Positions 8,723 through 17,467 of a stretch of DNA of 64,000 nucleotides are shown one piece after another. The stretch lies in assembly GCF_018131185.1 (NCBI RefSeq), contig NZ_JAFCJE010000011.1, forward strand, positions 62,001 through 126,000, written 5' to 3'. Within the stretch, counting starts at the first letter, position 1; each line of letters starts with the position of its first letter. Under the pieces are notes generated by a model that did not search any database, had not been told where the DNA came from, and saw only the letters and a program-made list of their open reading frames with translations. The DNA comes from Bradyrhizobium diazoefficiens (GTDB lineage: Bacteria > Pseudomonadota > Alphaproteobacteria > Rhizobiales > Xanthobacteraceae). Made by a program: the position numbers and the translations under genes.

Positions 8723-10003
8723 ATGACAGGCGTGTTCCTCGGCATCGACGTCGGAACGGGCGGCGTTCGCGCCTGCGCCCTCGATGCGCGCGGTGACAAG
8801 CTCGGCATGGAATCGGCGCCCCTTCCCGCGCCACGCCAGAATGGCCAAGCGATCGACCAGGATCCGGAACTCTGGTGGAAGGCGACGGCGGCCGCGATCG
8901 GCAAGCTCGGCCGCATTGTTGATCTCGGGGCTGTCGAGTGCGTCAGCGTCGACGGCACGTCGGGAACGCTGCTGCTCATCGACGCCACAGGCCGGCCCTG
9001 CACGCCGGGGCTGATGTACAATGACGCGCGAGCGGCAGCCGAAGCCGTCCGCATTGCGGCAGTGGCCCCCTCGGACAGCGGCGCACATGGCGCGAGCAGC
9101 GCATTGGCGAAGCTGCTGTATCTGTCGGGCCGCGGCGAGGCCGGACACGCGCGCTTTGCCGTGCATCAGGCCGACTGGATCGCAGGAAGGCTCGCCGGAC
9201 ATCACGGCATCAGCGACGAGAACAACGTCCTGAAGCTCGGCTACGATCCCGTGACGCGCGGCTGGCCGGCCTGGCTCGACGCGCTCGGCGTGCCCCGTGA
9301 ATTGCTGCCGAAGGTGCTGGTGCCGGGAACCCCATTTGCGGAGATCGATTCCGCTGTCGCGACGGCGCTGGGCCTGTCGCCGGCGGCGCGCATCGCTGCC
9401 GGCACCACCGACGGCGTCGCCGCCTTTATCGCCACCCGCGCCGATACGCCCGGCGATGCCGTCACCTCGCTCGGAACGACGCTGGTGGTGAAGCTGCTGG
9501 CGACGCGGCCGATCTTCGCCGCCGATCAAGGCGTCTATTCGCACCGGCTGGGCGAGCGCTGGCTCGCCGGCGGCGCCTCCAATTCCGGCGGCGGCGCGCT
9601 GCTCACGCATTTCACGGCCGCCGATATCGAACGAATGACGCCGCGATTGCAGCCGGAGGTGCCGACCGGGCTGAACTACTATCCGCTTCCCAAGCCCGGC
9701 GAACGCTTTCCAATCGCCGATCCGGCTCTGCCGGCAAAGGTGGCGCCGCGCCCTTCGGACGATCACCGCTTCTTCCAGGCGCTGCTCGAAGGCATCGCGG
9801 GGATCGAAGCGCTCGCCTATCGGCGCCTGGCCGAGCTTGGAGCACCAAAGCTGCGGCGCGTCGTCAGCATTGGTGGCGGGGCGAGGAACGCGGCCTGGAC
9901 CGAGATCAGGCGCCGCGCTCTCGGCGTTGCCGTCACCGTCGCTGAAGAGACGGAGGCCAGTTACGGCGCGGCGCTGCTCGCACTGCGAGGCGCCCCGCCA
10001 TGA
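8723..10003 (+). CDS. FGGY-family kinase, ribulokinase-like (second of two)
   Basis: A 426-residue kinase, shorter than the first. Motifs are FLGIDVGTGGVRACAL at the N-terminus, VDGTSGTLLLID around residue 75, AAGTTDGVAAF near 235 and SIGGGARNAAWTEI near 385. The DGTSGTLL box and the length resemble the short ribulokinase-like group of FGGY kinases. GAGGAGG lies 6 bases before the ATG. The gene ends in an ATGA overlap with the HAD gene. It probably phosphorylates a different intermediate of the same pathway from the first kinase. Confidence 0.85.
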   Translation: MTGVFLGIDVGTGGVRACALDARGDKLGMESAPLPAPRQNGQAIDQDPELWWKATAAAIGKLGRIVDLGAVECVSVDGTSGTLLLIDATGRPCTPGLMYNDARAAAEAVRIAAVAPSDSGAHGASSALAKLLYLSGRGEAGHARFAVHQADWIAGRLAGHHGISDENNVLKLGYDPVTRGWPAWLDALGVPRELLPKVLVPGTPFAEIDSAVATALGLSPAARIAAGTTDGVAAFIATRADTPGDAVTSLGTTLVVKLLATRPIFAADQGVYSHRLGERWLAGGASNSGGGALLTHFTAADIERMTPRLQPEVPTGLNYYPLPKPGERFPIADPALPAKVAPRPSDDHRFFQALLEGIAGIEALAYRRLAELGAPKLRRVVSIGGGARNAAWTEIRRRALGVAVTVAEETEASYGAALLALRGAPP

Positions 10004-10863
10004 CAGCCGACATCATCGACATCGAAGGTCTCGGCACGATCGCGGGCCGCTTCGATCACGTGCTGCTCGATCAATGGGGCACGCTGCACAAGGGTCAGGC
10101 CATCTTTCCCCAGGCGCGCGACTGCGTTGCGCGACTGCGCCAGGCCGGCAAGCGCATCCTCGTGCTGTCGAACTCCGGCAAGCGCGCCGGCAGCAATGCG
10201 GCGCGACTTGCCTCGCTCGGTCTTTCCCCGGAGGCCTATGACGGCATCCTGACATCAGGCGAAGTCACGTGGCACGGCCTGAAGGCGCGCGCGCAGGAGC
10301 CCTTCATCGGACTTGGGCAGAGCTGCTTCCTGATCGCGCGCGGCGGCGACAAGGCGATCGTCGACGGGCTCGACCTCGATCTCGTCACCGACATCGGGAA
10401 AGCCGATTTCATCCTGCTCGCAGGGCTCGACGACTCCGTCGCCGAGCCCGAATACTGGCGCGCGTGCCTGACCGCGGCCGTTGCACGCGGCCTGCCGATG
10501 CTGTGCGCCAATCCCGATCTCGCGATGTTCGGCGCCACCGGATTGATCCCGGCGCCCGGCGCATTGGCGCGCTTCTACGCGACGCTGGGCGGCCGTGTGA
10601 CCTATGTTGGCAAGCCGCACGCGCCGATCTTTGCCGCGGCGCTCAAGTGGCTCGGCCAGCCGGCGCCGGCGCGCGTGCTGATGATCGGTGACAGCCTCGA
10701 CCATGACGTGGCCGGCGCCGCCAGGGCCGGCATGCTGACGCTGCTGCTCAGATCCGGCGTGCACCGGAATGAGACGCGGACTGGCCCGGGTGAATTGGTA
10801 CGAGGGCCGCCCGTCGCGGCTGTGCCGATGCCGCACTGGACAATGGATCATCTGGCCTGGTGA
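10000..10863 (+). CDS. HAD-superfamily class IIA phosphatase
   Basis: A 287-residue HAD hydrolase. Motif I is VLLDQWGTLHKG, where the Trp variant (DxWGTLH) is characteristic of the TIGR01459/CECR8-like group. Motif II is LVLSNSGKR, motif III Lys is in YVGKPHAPIF, and motif IV is MIGDSLDHDV. It would dephosphorylate a sugar phosphate or similar metabolite. The start codon overlaps the kinase stop (ATGA) and the aldolase gene follows 10 bases later, so the three genes form a tight operon. Confidence 0.85.
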   Translation: MTADIIDIEGLGTIAGRFDHVLLDQWGTLHKGQAIFPQARDCVARLRQAGKRILVLSNSGKRAGSNAARLASLGLSPEAYDGILTSGEVTWHGLKARAQEPFIGLGQSCFLIARGGDKAIVDGLDLDLVTDIGKADFILLAGLDDSVAEPEYWRACLTAAVARGLPMLCANPDLAMFGATGLIPAPGALARFYATLGGRVTYVGKPHAPIFAAALKWLGQPAPARVLMIGDSLDHDVAGAARAGMLTLLLRSGVHRNETRTGPGELVRGPPVAAVPMPHWTMDHLAW

Positions 10864-10873
10864 GAGGCGTGCG

Positions 10874-11914
10874 ATGCAACAGCAACCTGCCCTGCTCCAC
10901 GAGCTTCGTCGTATGTCGGCGCGCGTCGGCCGCAATATTCTGCTGGTGCAGGGCGCCGGCGGCAACTCCTCGATCAAGCGGGATGACCTGCTCTGGGTAA
11001 AGGCCTCCGGCACCTGGCTTGCGGATGCCGAGCACAAGGACATCTTCGTGCCGGTATCGCTCGGCGCGGCACGCGCGGCGCTCGCGCAAGGCGACGAACG
11101 TATTCCCCTCGCGACCGACGCCGCCACGGCCTTGCGCGCCTCGATCGAGACCTCGCTGCACGCGCTGATGCCGCACACGGTCGTGCTGCATGTGCATTCG
11201 GTCAACACCATTGCATGGGCGGTGCGGATCGACGCGCGAGAGGAGTTTGCGAAGCGACTGGAGGGACTGGCCTGGCAATGGCTGGACTATCATCATCCGG
11301 GACTGCCGCTGGCCAAGGTCGTGAACGACGCGCTGGCACAGGACAAAGCGGATGTGCTCATCCTCGGCAATCACGGGCTGGTGGTCGGCGCCGAGACCAG
11401 CGCTGCGGCAGAGGCGCTGGTGAACCAGGTCGAGAGGCGCCTTGCGCTCGCGCCACGCTCCGCAATTCCCCCGGATCACGGCGCGCTTCTCTCAATCTGC
11501 GCTGGCACGGCGTATCGCCTGCCAAAAGATCCGCAATGCCATAGCGTCGCTATCGACCCTTACAGCCGCGCGATTGCGACCAGCGGTTCGCTCTATCCGG
11601 ACCATGTGGTCTTCCTCGGCCCGGGCTTACCCGTGCTGGAACGAGGCGAGGATCTTCGCGCCCTGACATCGCGAGTGCGGGCGGATGGGCTACCGCATCC
11701 GGTCGCACTGCTCATTCCAGGCCTCGGCTGCGTCGTTCGCAAGGATGCAAGCGACGGCGCCGAGGCGATGCTGAGCTGTCTCGCCCTGGTGACCTGCCGT
11801 TTGCCTCTCACTGCGCAGATCCGCTATCTAACTCAGAACAATGAGTCTGCGTTGGTGAATTGGGATGCCGAGCGATATCGCCAGCAACTGACCGCGACCC
11901 GCGGAGCCGACTGA
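10874..11914 (+). CDS. Class II aldolase/adducin family protein
   Basis: A 346-residue protein with an aldolase class II fold at residues ~1-215. The phosphate/substrate loop is GAGGNSSIKRDDLLWVKAS, the zinc-ligand region is VVLHVHSVNTIAW, and a further loop is LILGNHGLVVGAET. The family cleaves or epimerises sugar phosphates through a zinc enediolate. The C-terminal ~130 residues are an extension of unknown role. ATG 10874 is preceded by GAGAGG and follows the HAD gene by 10 bases; a longer in-frame start would overlap that gene. It is the last gene of the rightward catabolic operon. Confidence 0.85.
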   Translation: MQQQPALLHELRRMSARVGRNILLVQGAGGNSSIKRDDLLWVKASGTWLADAEHKDIFVPVSLGAARAALAQGDERIPLATDAATALRASIETSLHALMPHTVVLHVHSVNTIAWAVRIDAREEFAKRLEGLAWQWLDYHHPGLPLAKVVNDALAQDKADVLILGNHGLVVGAETSAAAEALVNQVERRLALAPRSAIPPDHGALLSICAGTAYRLPKDPQCHSVAIDPYSRAIATSGSLYPDHVVFLGPGLPVLERGEDLRALTSRVRADGLPHPVALLIPGLGCVVRKDASDGAEAMLSCLALVTCRLPLTAQIRYLTQNNESALVNWDAERYRQQLTATRGAD

Positions 11915-12207
11915 ACTAACAATCCTGACTTCCGGTTACGAACCCTGCGCGGCCTCGTTGGGGTCGCCCTATTGTCCACTACACTACTGGTGAACGACAA
12001 CACCATTCTCGGCGTCCGAGGCGAGCGGCAATAGGCGCGGAGCGACGAATAGCGCGACGCAGCCCTCTTCGTCGCCGTTGGAAACGTCGGCTTGTAGTCG
12101 TCCGCCGATCTGAGGCCGCCCGTGTGCTTCTCAGAAGGTCTGCTCATCTTGGCCGTGATGAGATTTTCTTTGGCCTCCCGGTGCACACGTCGTGCACACG
12201 CTGCCCT
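11915..12207. other. Non-coding stretch after aldolase gene
   Basis: No convincing gene, RNA or terminator was seen here. Short open frames lack recognisable protein pattern. GC content looks lower than in the flanks, and the stretch leads into the decayed island end that begins at about 12180. Confidence 0.5.
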
Positions 12208-12389
12208 TTAACCGATTGAAAAACTTGAACACTCGCTCCAATTCGTCATCGGGGCGACGGAAAAGCGATAGTCTCGATGTTTCAATCGTTTACCCTGTCC
12301 CCTCATCAAGGGGATGGAAGGAGAATGTGTGCACTCCAAACCAGCCGAAGCTGTACACGTTTGCACCCCGTTTGACCCCCGGTGCACAC
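12181..12389. repeat. Cluster of GTGCACAC motifs
   Basis: The 8-mer GTGCACAC occurs directly at 12181-12188, 12192-12199 and 12382-12389, and inverted (GTGTGCAC) at 12327-12334. A related GGTGCACC follows the last copy. The first two copies are spaced 11 bases apart, about one helical turn. They flank the dusA-like fragment and precede the integrase remnant, so they may be recombinase or excisionase arm sites. This is inference. Confidence 0.5.
12208..12300 (-). pseudogene. dusA: Fragment resembling the 5' end of dusA (candidate attachment-site scar)
   Basis: Read leftward, codons at 12232-12270 give YRFSVAPMTNWSE. This matches the very conserved N-terminal box of tRNA-dihydrouridine synthase A, typically YRFSVAPMMDWTD. 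The frame then ends at TAA (12208-12210) after a few unrelated residues, so only the start of the gene is present. The dusA 5' end is a known integration site for prophages and genomic islands, whose insertion leaves a duplicated dusA start at one boundary. The nearby integrase remnant supports that reading. A chance match of this length is unlikely but not excluded. Confidence 0.55.
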
Positions 12390-12472
12390 ATGGTGCACCG
12401 AAAAGCCGAAATGCACATGCGTGGCGACTTTCACTCAATTGGTATCGGGAAACTGGCGCGTTCAAGTCCTCC

Positions 12473-12616
12473 GAAGAAGCACGCCTCGCACGTGTCGCGT
12501 TAACTCACCTCAATCTGTTGGGAAAGAGCAAAGAGCGCGACTGACGGCCCACGCAAGATGAACTCGACGAACTCATCGAATACTTCGAGACAAATCGTCG
12601 GCAAATGTTGGCGTAA
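12473..12616 (+). pseudogene. Remnant of tyrosine site-specific integrase
   Basis: The frame reads EEARLARVALTHLNLLGKS then KERD, a TGA stop at 12542-12544, and continues in the same frame RPTQDELDELIEYFETNRRQ to TAA at 12614. This matches my recollection of the segment before the catalytic domain of rhizobial phage-type integrases (…KERDRRPTxDELxxLIxxFE…). The internal stop and the absence of any catalytic Arg/His/Tyr region make it a dead fragment. It lies about 200 bases from the dusA-like fragment, fitting one island end. Confidence 0.6.
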
Positions 12617-12724
12617 GGAGGCTCTCGAATCGACCTGAATATTTCTGTTGAACCGCAAGCGGATCTAGAGTGCCAGGGCGATAGCGTTCGAACATCCGAA
12701 TGGACGACATCACGCCATTCGGCG

Positions 12725-13120
12725 GATCGATTTCTGGGCTTGCAGGCCTTCGTGAGCGTGGCCGAGCGCGGCAGCTTCCTGCGCGCCGCTGCTCATCTCA
12801 ACCTGTCGCAGATGGCACTGAGCCACCGGATGAAGAAGTTCGAGGAGGACCTCGGCGCGGCACTGATCGTGCGCACTACGCGGCAGGTCTCGCTCACTGC
12901 AGTCGGCCTCGAGCTGCTGCTGAAGGCTTGCGCGCTGCTCGACGAATTGTCCGACACGCTGGAAGGCGTTCGCACACACGGCGCCAACCAGGTCGAACGC
13001 GTCACCATCGGATGCCTGCCGACGATTACGGCCTATCAGCTCCCGCGCATGCTGCGAGATTTCAGCGCGGCCTACCCCAACGTGTCGATGAAGATCTACG
13101 ACAATTTGGCGCGCGAGATC
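12725..13120 (+). pseudogene. LysR-family regulator, truncated at both ends
   Basis: The protein sequence runs DRFLGLQAFVSVAERGSFLR with the standard LysR winged helix (AAHLNLSQMALSHRMKKFEE), then enters the effector domain (ERVTIGCLPTITAYQLPRML) and stops making sense after YDNLAREI near 13120. Only ~130 of ~300 residues remain. No ATG lies at the expected position (codons there read TCG GCG GAT), so the native start is also lost. The 3' break point coincides with the end of a TetR fragment on the other strand. Confidence 0.75.
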
Positions 13121-13311
13121 GCCCGCTGCACCGGAAGACGACGGCTGTAACCGGCTTCGACGCCGATATCGGCGAGGCTCGCGCCGGCCGTGCCATGCTT
13201 GCAGATCAGCGCCACCGCCGCACGAAGCATGCGTCGGTCCGATTCCCTGCGCCGACGTTCCTTGGAACCGATGATCGGTGCCGTCTTCTCGGTCCCGCTG
13301 CCGACTGTCAC
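13120..13311 (-). pseudogene. TetR-family regulator, N-terminal fragment
   Basis: Leftward reading gives a TetR DNA-binding domain: RRRESDRRMLRAAVALICK, then GTAGASLADIGVEAGYSRRL and PVQR, where the frame enters antisense LysR sequence. Intact relatives continue for another ~140 residues. A GTG at 13311 could be the original start. The break at ~13117-13128 is shared with the LysR fragment, pointing to one deletion that fused two convergent genes. Confidence 0.7.
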
Positions 13312-13392
13312 GAACCGCAGATCTCCCCTCGCCCGCGATGAATCCGTCGCTGCGGTACACGGGGGTGGGAGGTTTATCAGTGGGGTCGCGCC

Positions 13393-14127
13393 CTACCGCC
13401 GCGCGGTGCGGGGGTCGTTGAGGGCAAGACCGGGCCGCGGCCAGTCCACGGCGACCAGTCGCCCGGTGCCCGAGAGCGTGATGAAGGCCGTGCGCATGTC
13501 TGCGCCGCCGAAGCAGATGTTGGTGCAATAGACCTCGTCGGCCTCGTGGAATTCGATCAGCCGACCATCCGGCGAAAAGACGCTGATGCCGCCGCGCACT
13601 AGTGTTGCAACGCAAATGTTGCCAACCGGCCTCCACGGCCAGCGAATCGAAACGCTGATAGCCCGGCAGCCCGTGCAGCAGCCGCCCGCCGTTCGGCGAC
13701 GGCCACGACTCCGGCGCAACCTCACCTTCGCCCGTGATCGTTTAGCTCCAGACCCGGCTGGTCTCGGTTTCCGAGACATAGAGCGTGCGCCCGTCCGGCG
13801 ACAGCCCGACGCCGTTCGGCGTCATGATCGGGTAGATCGCTTCCTTGATCATCGAGCCGTCAACGCCTGCGTAATAGACCGCGCCGCGGTCCATCAGGCG
13901 GTCATAGGTCTTGCCGAGGTCCGTGAACCAGAAGCCGCCCTTGTCGTCGAAGACGATGTCGTTCCACCGCAACTCTCGTAGAGAGTCCGCACCGCGCCGG
14001 TGTCGAGATCGACCCGCTCGATGCGGCCCGTGGTGTAGTCCTCGGCGCGACCGCTGGGACGGGCAAAGTTGCTCTTGTCCTTGTGCCAGATGAGTCGCGG
14101 GCGCCGTTCGACGGCCACGCCGCTCAC
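13393..14127 (-). pseudogene. SMP-30/gluconolactonase-family gene, inactivated
   Basis: Pieces of one SMP-30/gluconolaconase/LRE protein are recognisable in order: GRIERVDLDTGAVRTLYES, then WNDIVFDDKGGFWFTDLGKT, MTPNGVGLSPDGRTLYVSET, LHGLPGYQRFDSLAVEAG and GNICVATLVRGGISVFSPDG. Three lesions are visible. Around 13972-13985 codons are lost with a frame change; at 13742-13744 a TAA interrupts the frame (…SRVWS*); and near 13624-13625 an extra base restores the first frame. The N-terminal ~60 residues are missing. The family hydrolyses sugar lactones, but this copy cannot be functional without editing. Confidence 0.8.
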
Positions 14128-15602
14128 ATCTTGAGGGCGAACGGATCGCGCTCCTCGTTGGAGAAATCGATCATCACGTTCTTGGTCTGCAGGAACTCGT
14201 CCAACGCCGCGACGCCGCGCTCCTTGCCGAAGCCGGACTCCTTGAACCCGCCGAACGGCGCCATCGCGCTGGAGGCGCGGTAGGTATTCACCCAGACCGT
14301 TCCGGCGTGGACAGCCCGCGACACCCGCAAGGCGCGCGACAGGTTCGTGGTCCAGATCCCGGAAGCCAGGCCATATTTGCTGTCGTTAGCGATGCCGATC
14401 GCCTCGTCTTCCGTGTCAAAGGGAATAATCGAGAGCACGGGTCCGAACACCTCTTCCTGGGCAATCGCCATCTTGTTCTCCACGCCCGTGAAGATGGTCG
14501 GCTCGATGAACAGGCCGTTGCCAAGCGCATCGCCTGTCGCGGGCTTTCCGCCGCACGCGAGAATCGCCCCCTCTCTTTGCGCATCGCCGATACATTTGAG
14601 GATGCGCTCGAACTGCGGCTCGTTCGCCACGGTCCCCATATCCGTCGCCTTATCCAGGGGATTGCCGAGCCTGATCTTGTGCGCCCGGGCGACCAGACGG
14701 TTCACGATCTCGTCGTGAATGGGACGCTGCACGAGGAGCCGCGAGCCGGCGATGCAGGTCTGCCCGGTCGCACCGAAAATGCCGGCGAGAGCCCCGACCG
14801 TCGCCTTGTCGAGATCGGCGTCCTCGAAGATGACATTGGGAGACTTGCCGCCCAACTCCAGCGTCACAGGGACAAGGGACCGGCCCGCGGCCGCCGCGAT
14901 CTGGCGGCCGACATTCGGGCTTCCCGTGAAACTGACGCGGTCAATCCGGCCGCTCGCGAGCAGCGCCTGCCCCGTCCTGTAATCGCCTGTCACGACATTG
15001 ACGACCCCCGCCGGGAAGCCCGCTTCCCGAACCAGCTCGGCGAACTCCAACGTCGTCACTGACGCATGCTCGGACGGCTTGATGACGACGCAATTGCCCG
15101 CCGCCAGTGCCGGCGCAAGCTTGTTGGCGAGCAGGCCCATCGGCGAATTCCAGGCGGTGATGAGAACCGCAACGCCGATCGGCTCGCGGCGCGTGAAGTC
15201 GAACACATCGCGCTGGTCGAGCGGAATGGTATCGCCGAAGATCTTGTCGGCGCAGCCAGCGAAGAACCGGTAGGCGCGCGCGGCAAAGTGCATCTGCCCG
15301 TGCGTCTCGCGGATGATCTTTCCGTTGTCGGTGCTCTCCATGACGGCGATGCGCTCGGCCTGCGCGTCGAGCAGATCGGCGAGCTTGTTCAGCAAGGTCG
15401 CGCGGGCAAGACCCGTGGTCTTGCTCCAGACGGAATCATAGGCCCGTCGCGCCGCCGCGATCGCGTCGCCGACCTGCACGGGGGTCGCCTGTGCGACCTG
15501 CGCCCATTCCTCGCGGGTATAGGGGTTTATGGCCGCGAACCATTCCTGGTTCGGCGCACTGACCGTCTCGTTTGCAATGGCAATTCCGTACTTCTTTGGC
15601 AT
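14124..15602 (-). CDS. NAD(P)-dependent aldehyde dehydrogenase
   Basis: A 492-residue ALDH of standard length. Catalytic features are ELGGKSPNVIFED with the general-base Glu at ~265, TGQTCIAGSRLLV with the nucleophile Cys at ~300, and EEVFGPVLSIIPF near 398. It oxidises an aldehyde to the carboxylate in the cytoplasm. ATG 15602 is chosen because the protein then begins MPKKYGIAIANE; the upstream extension looks non-coding. It is the last intact gene of the leftward catabolic array. Substrate is unknown; context suggests a small carboxylated semialdehyde. Confidence 0.9.
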   Translation of the reverse strand: MPKKYGIAIANETVSAPNQEWFAAINPYTREEWAQVAQATPVQVGDAIAAARRAYDSVWSKTTGLARATLLNKLADLLDAQAERIAVMESTDNGKIIRETHGQMHFAARAYRFFAGCADKIFGDTIPLDQRDVFDFTRREPIGVAVLITAWNSPMGLLANKLAPALAAGNCVVIKPSEHASVTTLEFAELVREAGFPAGVVNVVTGDYRTGQALLASGRIDRVSFTGSPNVGRQIAAAAGRSLVPVTLELGGKSPNVIFEDADLDKATVGALAGIFGATGQTCIAGSRLLVQRPIHDEIVNRLVARAHKIRLGNPLDKATDMGTVANEPQFERILKCIGDAQREGAILACGGKPATGDALGNGLFIEPTIFTGVENKMAIAQEEVFGPVLSIIPFDTEDEAIGIANDSKYGLASGIWTTNLSRALRVSRAVHAGTVWVNTYRASSAMAPFGGFKESGFGKERGVAALDEFLQTKNVMIDFSNEERDPFALKM

Positions 15603-15671
15603 AGTCGATTGTCTCCGCAACTGGCGAATTGCCTGTCTCATCCGGACGGGACGTTTGGCTTCGGTTGATGG

Positions 15672-16475
15672 TTAGACTGGGCTCCCGAGAGGATCGACGT
15701 CCAATCGCGCGGTCCCGTCGATCCCTTCGCGGGCGGGAGGAAACAGCGAGAGGACCTGCCGGTCGTGACCGGGAATGATATGCGACGGGCTATCCGCCAG
15801 CTTCTCGATGACCGCAAAGCCGTTCAGCATCTGGTTCGTGTCAAACAGGACCGGAAAGGGCCGGCGCCGCAGAATGTTGGCGTAATAATGCGAAGCGTCG
15901 GAGGCCAGCACCACATAACCGCGGCGCGTCTTCACCCTCACGACCTGGAGTCCCGCGGTATGGCCGCCCAGCCAGTGCAGGGATATTCCGTCGTCGAAAG
16001 CGGAGTTGGGATCATGAAGGATCACGCGCCCTTCGAAATTCCGTTTGACGATATGGCTGACGTCCTCGGCGTTGTAGGCCTTCTTCTGCTCGGCGTCGCA
16101 CATGCAGCGGCCGGTGCAGAAATGCATCTCACGCTCCTGGACGTGATAACGCGCTCGCGGAAACAATTCGTGGTTGCCGGCATGGTCCCAATGCATGTGG
16201 GTGAGGATGACGTCCTTGACGCTGTCCGGATTGATATCGATCTGCCTCAAGCCTTCGGCGACCGGACGCGTCACGGCATAGTTGCGCGGGTTGCCAGCCT
16301 TCTCGTCGAAGCCGGTATCGACGATCACGGTACGGTCCCGGCCAACCAGCGCCCAGACGAAGAAATCCAGCGGCATCGGCGTATCGGGCACATCGCTGTT
16401 GTCGATGAAGTTTTCGGATGCGCGGCGCTCGTCCTTCCTAGCATACCGGATCGCATAGATTTCATAGTCGGACAT
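15672..16475 (-). CDS. MBL-fold hydrolase, AHL-lactonase-like
   Basis: A 267-residue metallo-beta-lactamase-fold protein. The zinc motif is ILTHMHWDHAGNHELFP, with further ligands in WLGGHTAGLQVV, VLASDASHYY and IIPGHDRQ. This arrangement and the length fit the AttM/AiiB N-acyl-homoserine lactonase group, many of whose members hydrolyse other lactones or esters. ATG 16475 gives MSDYEIYAIRYARKDE. It sits 9 bases after the TctC gene. Context points to hydrolysis of a carbon-source lactone rather than to quorum quenching. Confidence 0.85.
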   Translation of the reverse strand: MSDYEIYAIRYARKDERRASENFIDNSDVPDTPMPLDFFVWALVGRDRTVIVDTGFDEKAGNPRNYAVTRPVAEGLRQIDINPDSVKDVILTHMHWDHAGNHELFPRARYHVQEREMHFCTGRCMCDAEQKKAYNAEDVSHIVKRNFEGRVILHDPNSAFDDGISLHWLGGHTAGLQVVRVKTRRGYVVLASDASHYYANILRRRPFPVLFDTNQMLNGFAVIEKLADSPSHIIPGHDRQVLSLFPPAREGIDGTARLDVDPLGSPV

Positions 16476-16483
16476 GTCGATCC

Positions 16484-17440
16484 CTACTGGCGCTCGATGC
16501 CAGCTTCCTTCGTTGTCGCGACCCACAATTCGATGTCATCCTTGACGTGCTGGGCGAAATCCGCCGGCCCGGTCCATTGAACCTCGAAGCCGATATCGGC
16601 GAGACGGCTTTTGATCTCGGGCTCCGCCAGCACCTCGCGCACACCCTCCGAGAGCTTTGCGACGACTTCCGAAGGCGTGCCTTTGGGAGCGAAAAGGCCG
16701 GTCCACGCTGAGATGTTGATGAACTCGAGGCCTCCTTCCTTCATGGTCGGGATCTTCGGAAACCGCGAGGCGCGGGCAATGTTTGTCGTTGCAAGCGCGC
16801 GGGCTGAACCGGCCTCCACCTGCGAAACCGCGGGCGCCATGTCCGTGAACGTCATAGAGACACGCTGCGCGATGATGTCCGTCACGACCTGCGGGCTATT
16901 CCGGTACGGCACCGCGGCAATGTCTATCCCTGCCCTGCGCTTGAAAGCTTCGCCGGACAATTGTCCCAGGGCGTTGGCATAGCCGAATGTCAGCGTGCCC
17001 GGCTTGCTCTTGGCCAGTGTCACGAGGTCGGCAACGCTCTCTACGGATAGGCCGGGGGCGATGATCAGAAAATAGGGAAACAGCCCGAACTGCGAAATCG
17101 GAACGAAGTCGGCGACGGGATCGTACTGGATCGACTTCAGCATGCTGGGATTGGCGGCATGCGTCGAGGTGCCGCCCATCAGCAAGGTGTATCCGTCCGC
17201 CGCCGAACGTGCCGCGGCCGTAGCACCCACCGCGCCGTTCGCGCCGACGCGGTTATCGATCACAATCGTCGTCTTCAGCAATTCAGAGAGCCTCTGGAAC
17301 ACGATTCGCGCAACGCCGTCGGTCCCGCTGCCAGGGGCAAAGGGAGCGATGACTGTGATTCTCTGCGAGGGATAGTTTTCCGCTGACGCCAGGCTCCCGT
17401 TCGACAGAAGCAGCGCGATCGTCAACAACAGCACTCGCAT
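16484..17440 (-). CDS. TctC/Bug-family periplasmic tricarboxylate-binding protein
   Basis: A 318-residue extracytoplasmic receptor with a Sec signal peptide (MRVLLLTIALLLSNGSLASA, cleavage before ENYPS). The mature start YPSQRITVIAPFAPGSGTDG is the Bug-family ligand loop, followed by VIDNRVGANGAVGATAAA. Bug proteins bind carboxylates. The TctA/TctB membrane partners are not present here, so this is an orphan receptor, which is common in this family. It is embedded in the carboxylate catabolic array next to a Liv-type ABC system. Confidence 0.9.
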   Translation of the reverse strand: MRVLLLTIALLLSNGSLASAENYPSQRITVIAPFAPGSGTDGVARIVFQRLSELLKTTIVIDNRVGANGAVGATAAARSAADGYTLLMGGTSTHAANPSMLKSIQYDPVADFVPISQFGLFPYFLIIAPGLSVESVADLVTLAKSKPGTLTFGYANALGQLSGEAFKRRAGIDIAAVPYRNSPQVVTDIIAQRVSMTFTDMAPAVSQVEAGSARALATTNIARASRFPKIPTMKEGGLEFINISAWTGLFAPKGTPSEVVAKLSEGVREVLAEPEIKSRLADIGFEVQWTGPADFAQHVKDDIELWVATTKEAGIERQ

Positions 17441-17467
17441 GAACCCCTCCCGTTGATTGCTTCGTTT

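Noticed and set aside
12740..13150. LysR frame as a functional short regulator
   Set aside because: No ATG, only the DNA-binding domain and a stub of the effector domain, and the C-terminus is chimeric; treated as a pseudogene.
12710..13636. 308-codon minus-strand frame across the regulator fragments
   Set aside because: It reads across antisense LysR and out-of-frame TetR and SMP-30 sequence; the recognisable protein pieces are in other frames.
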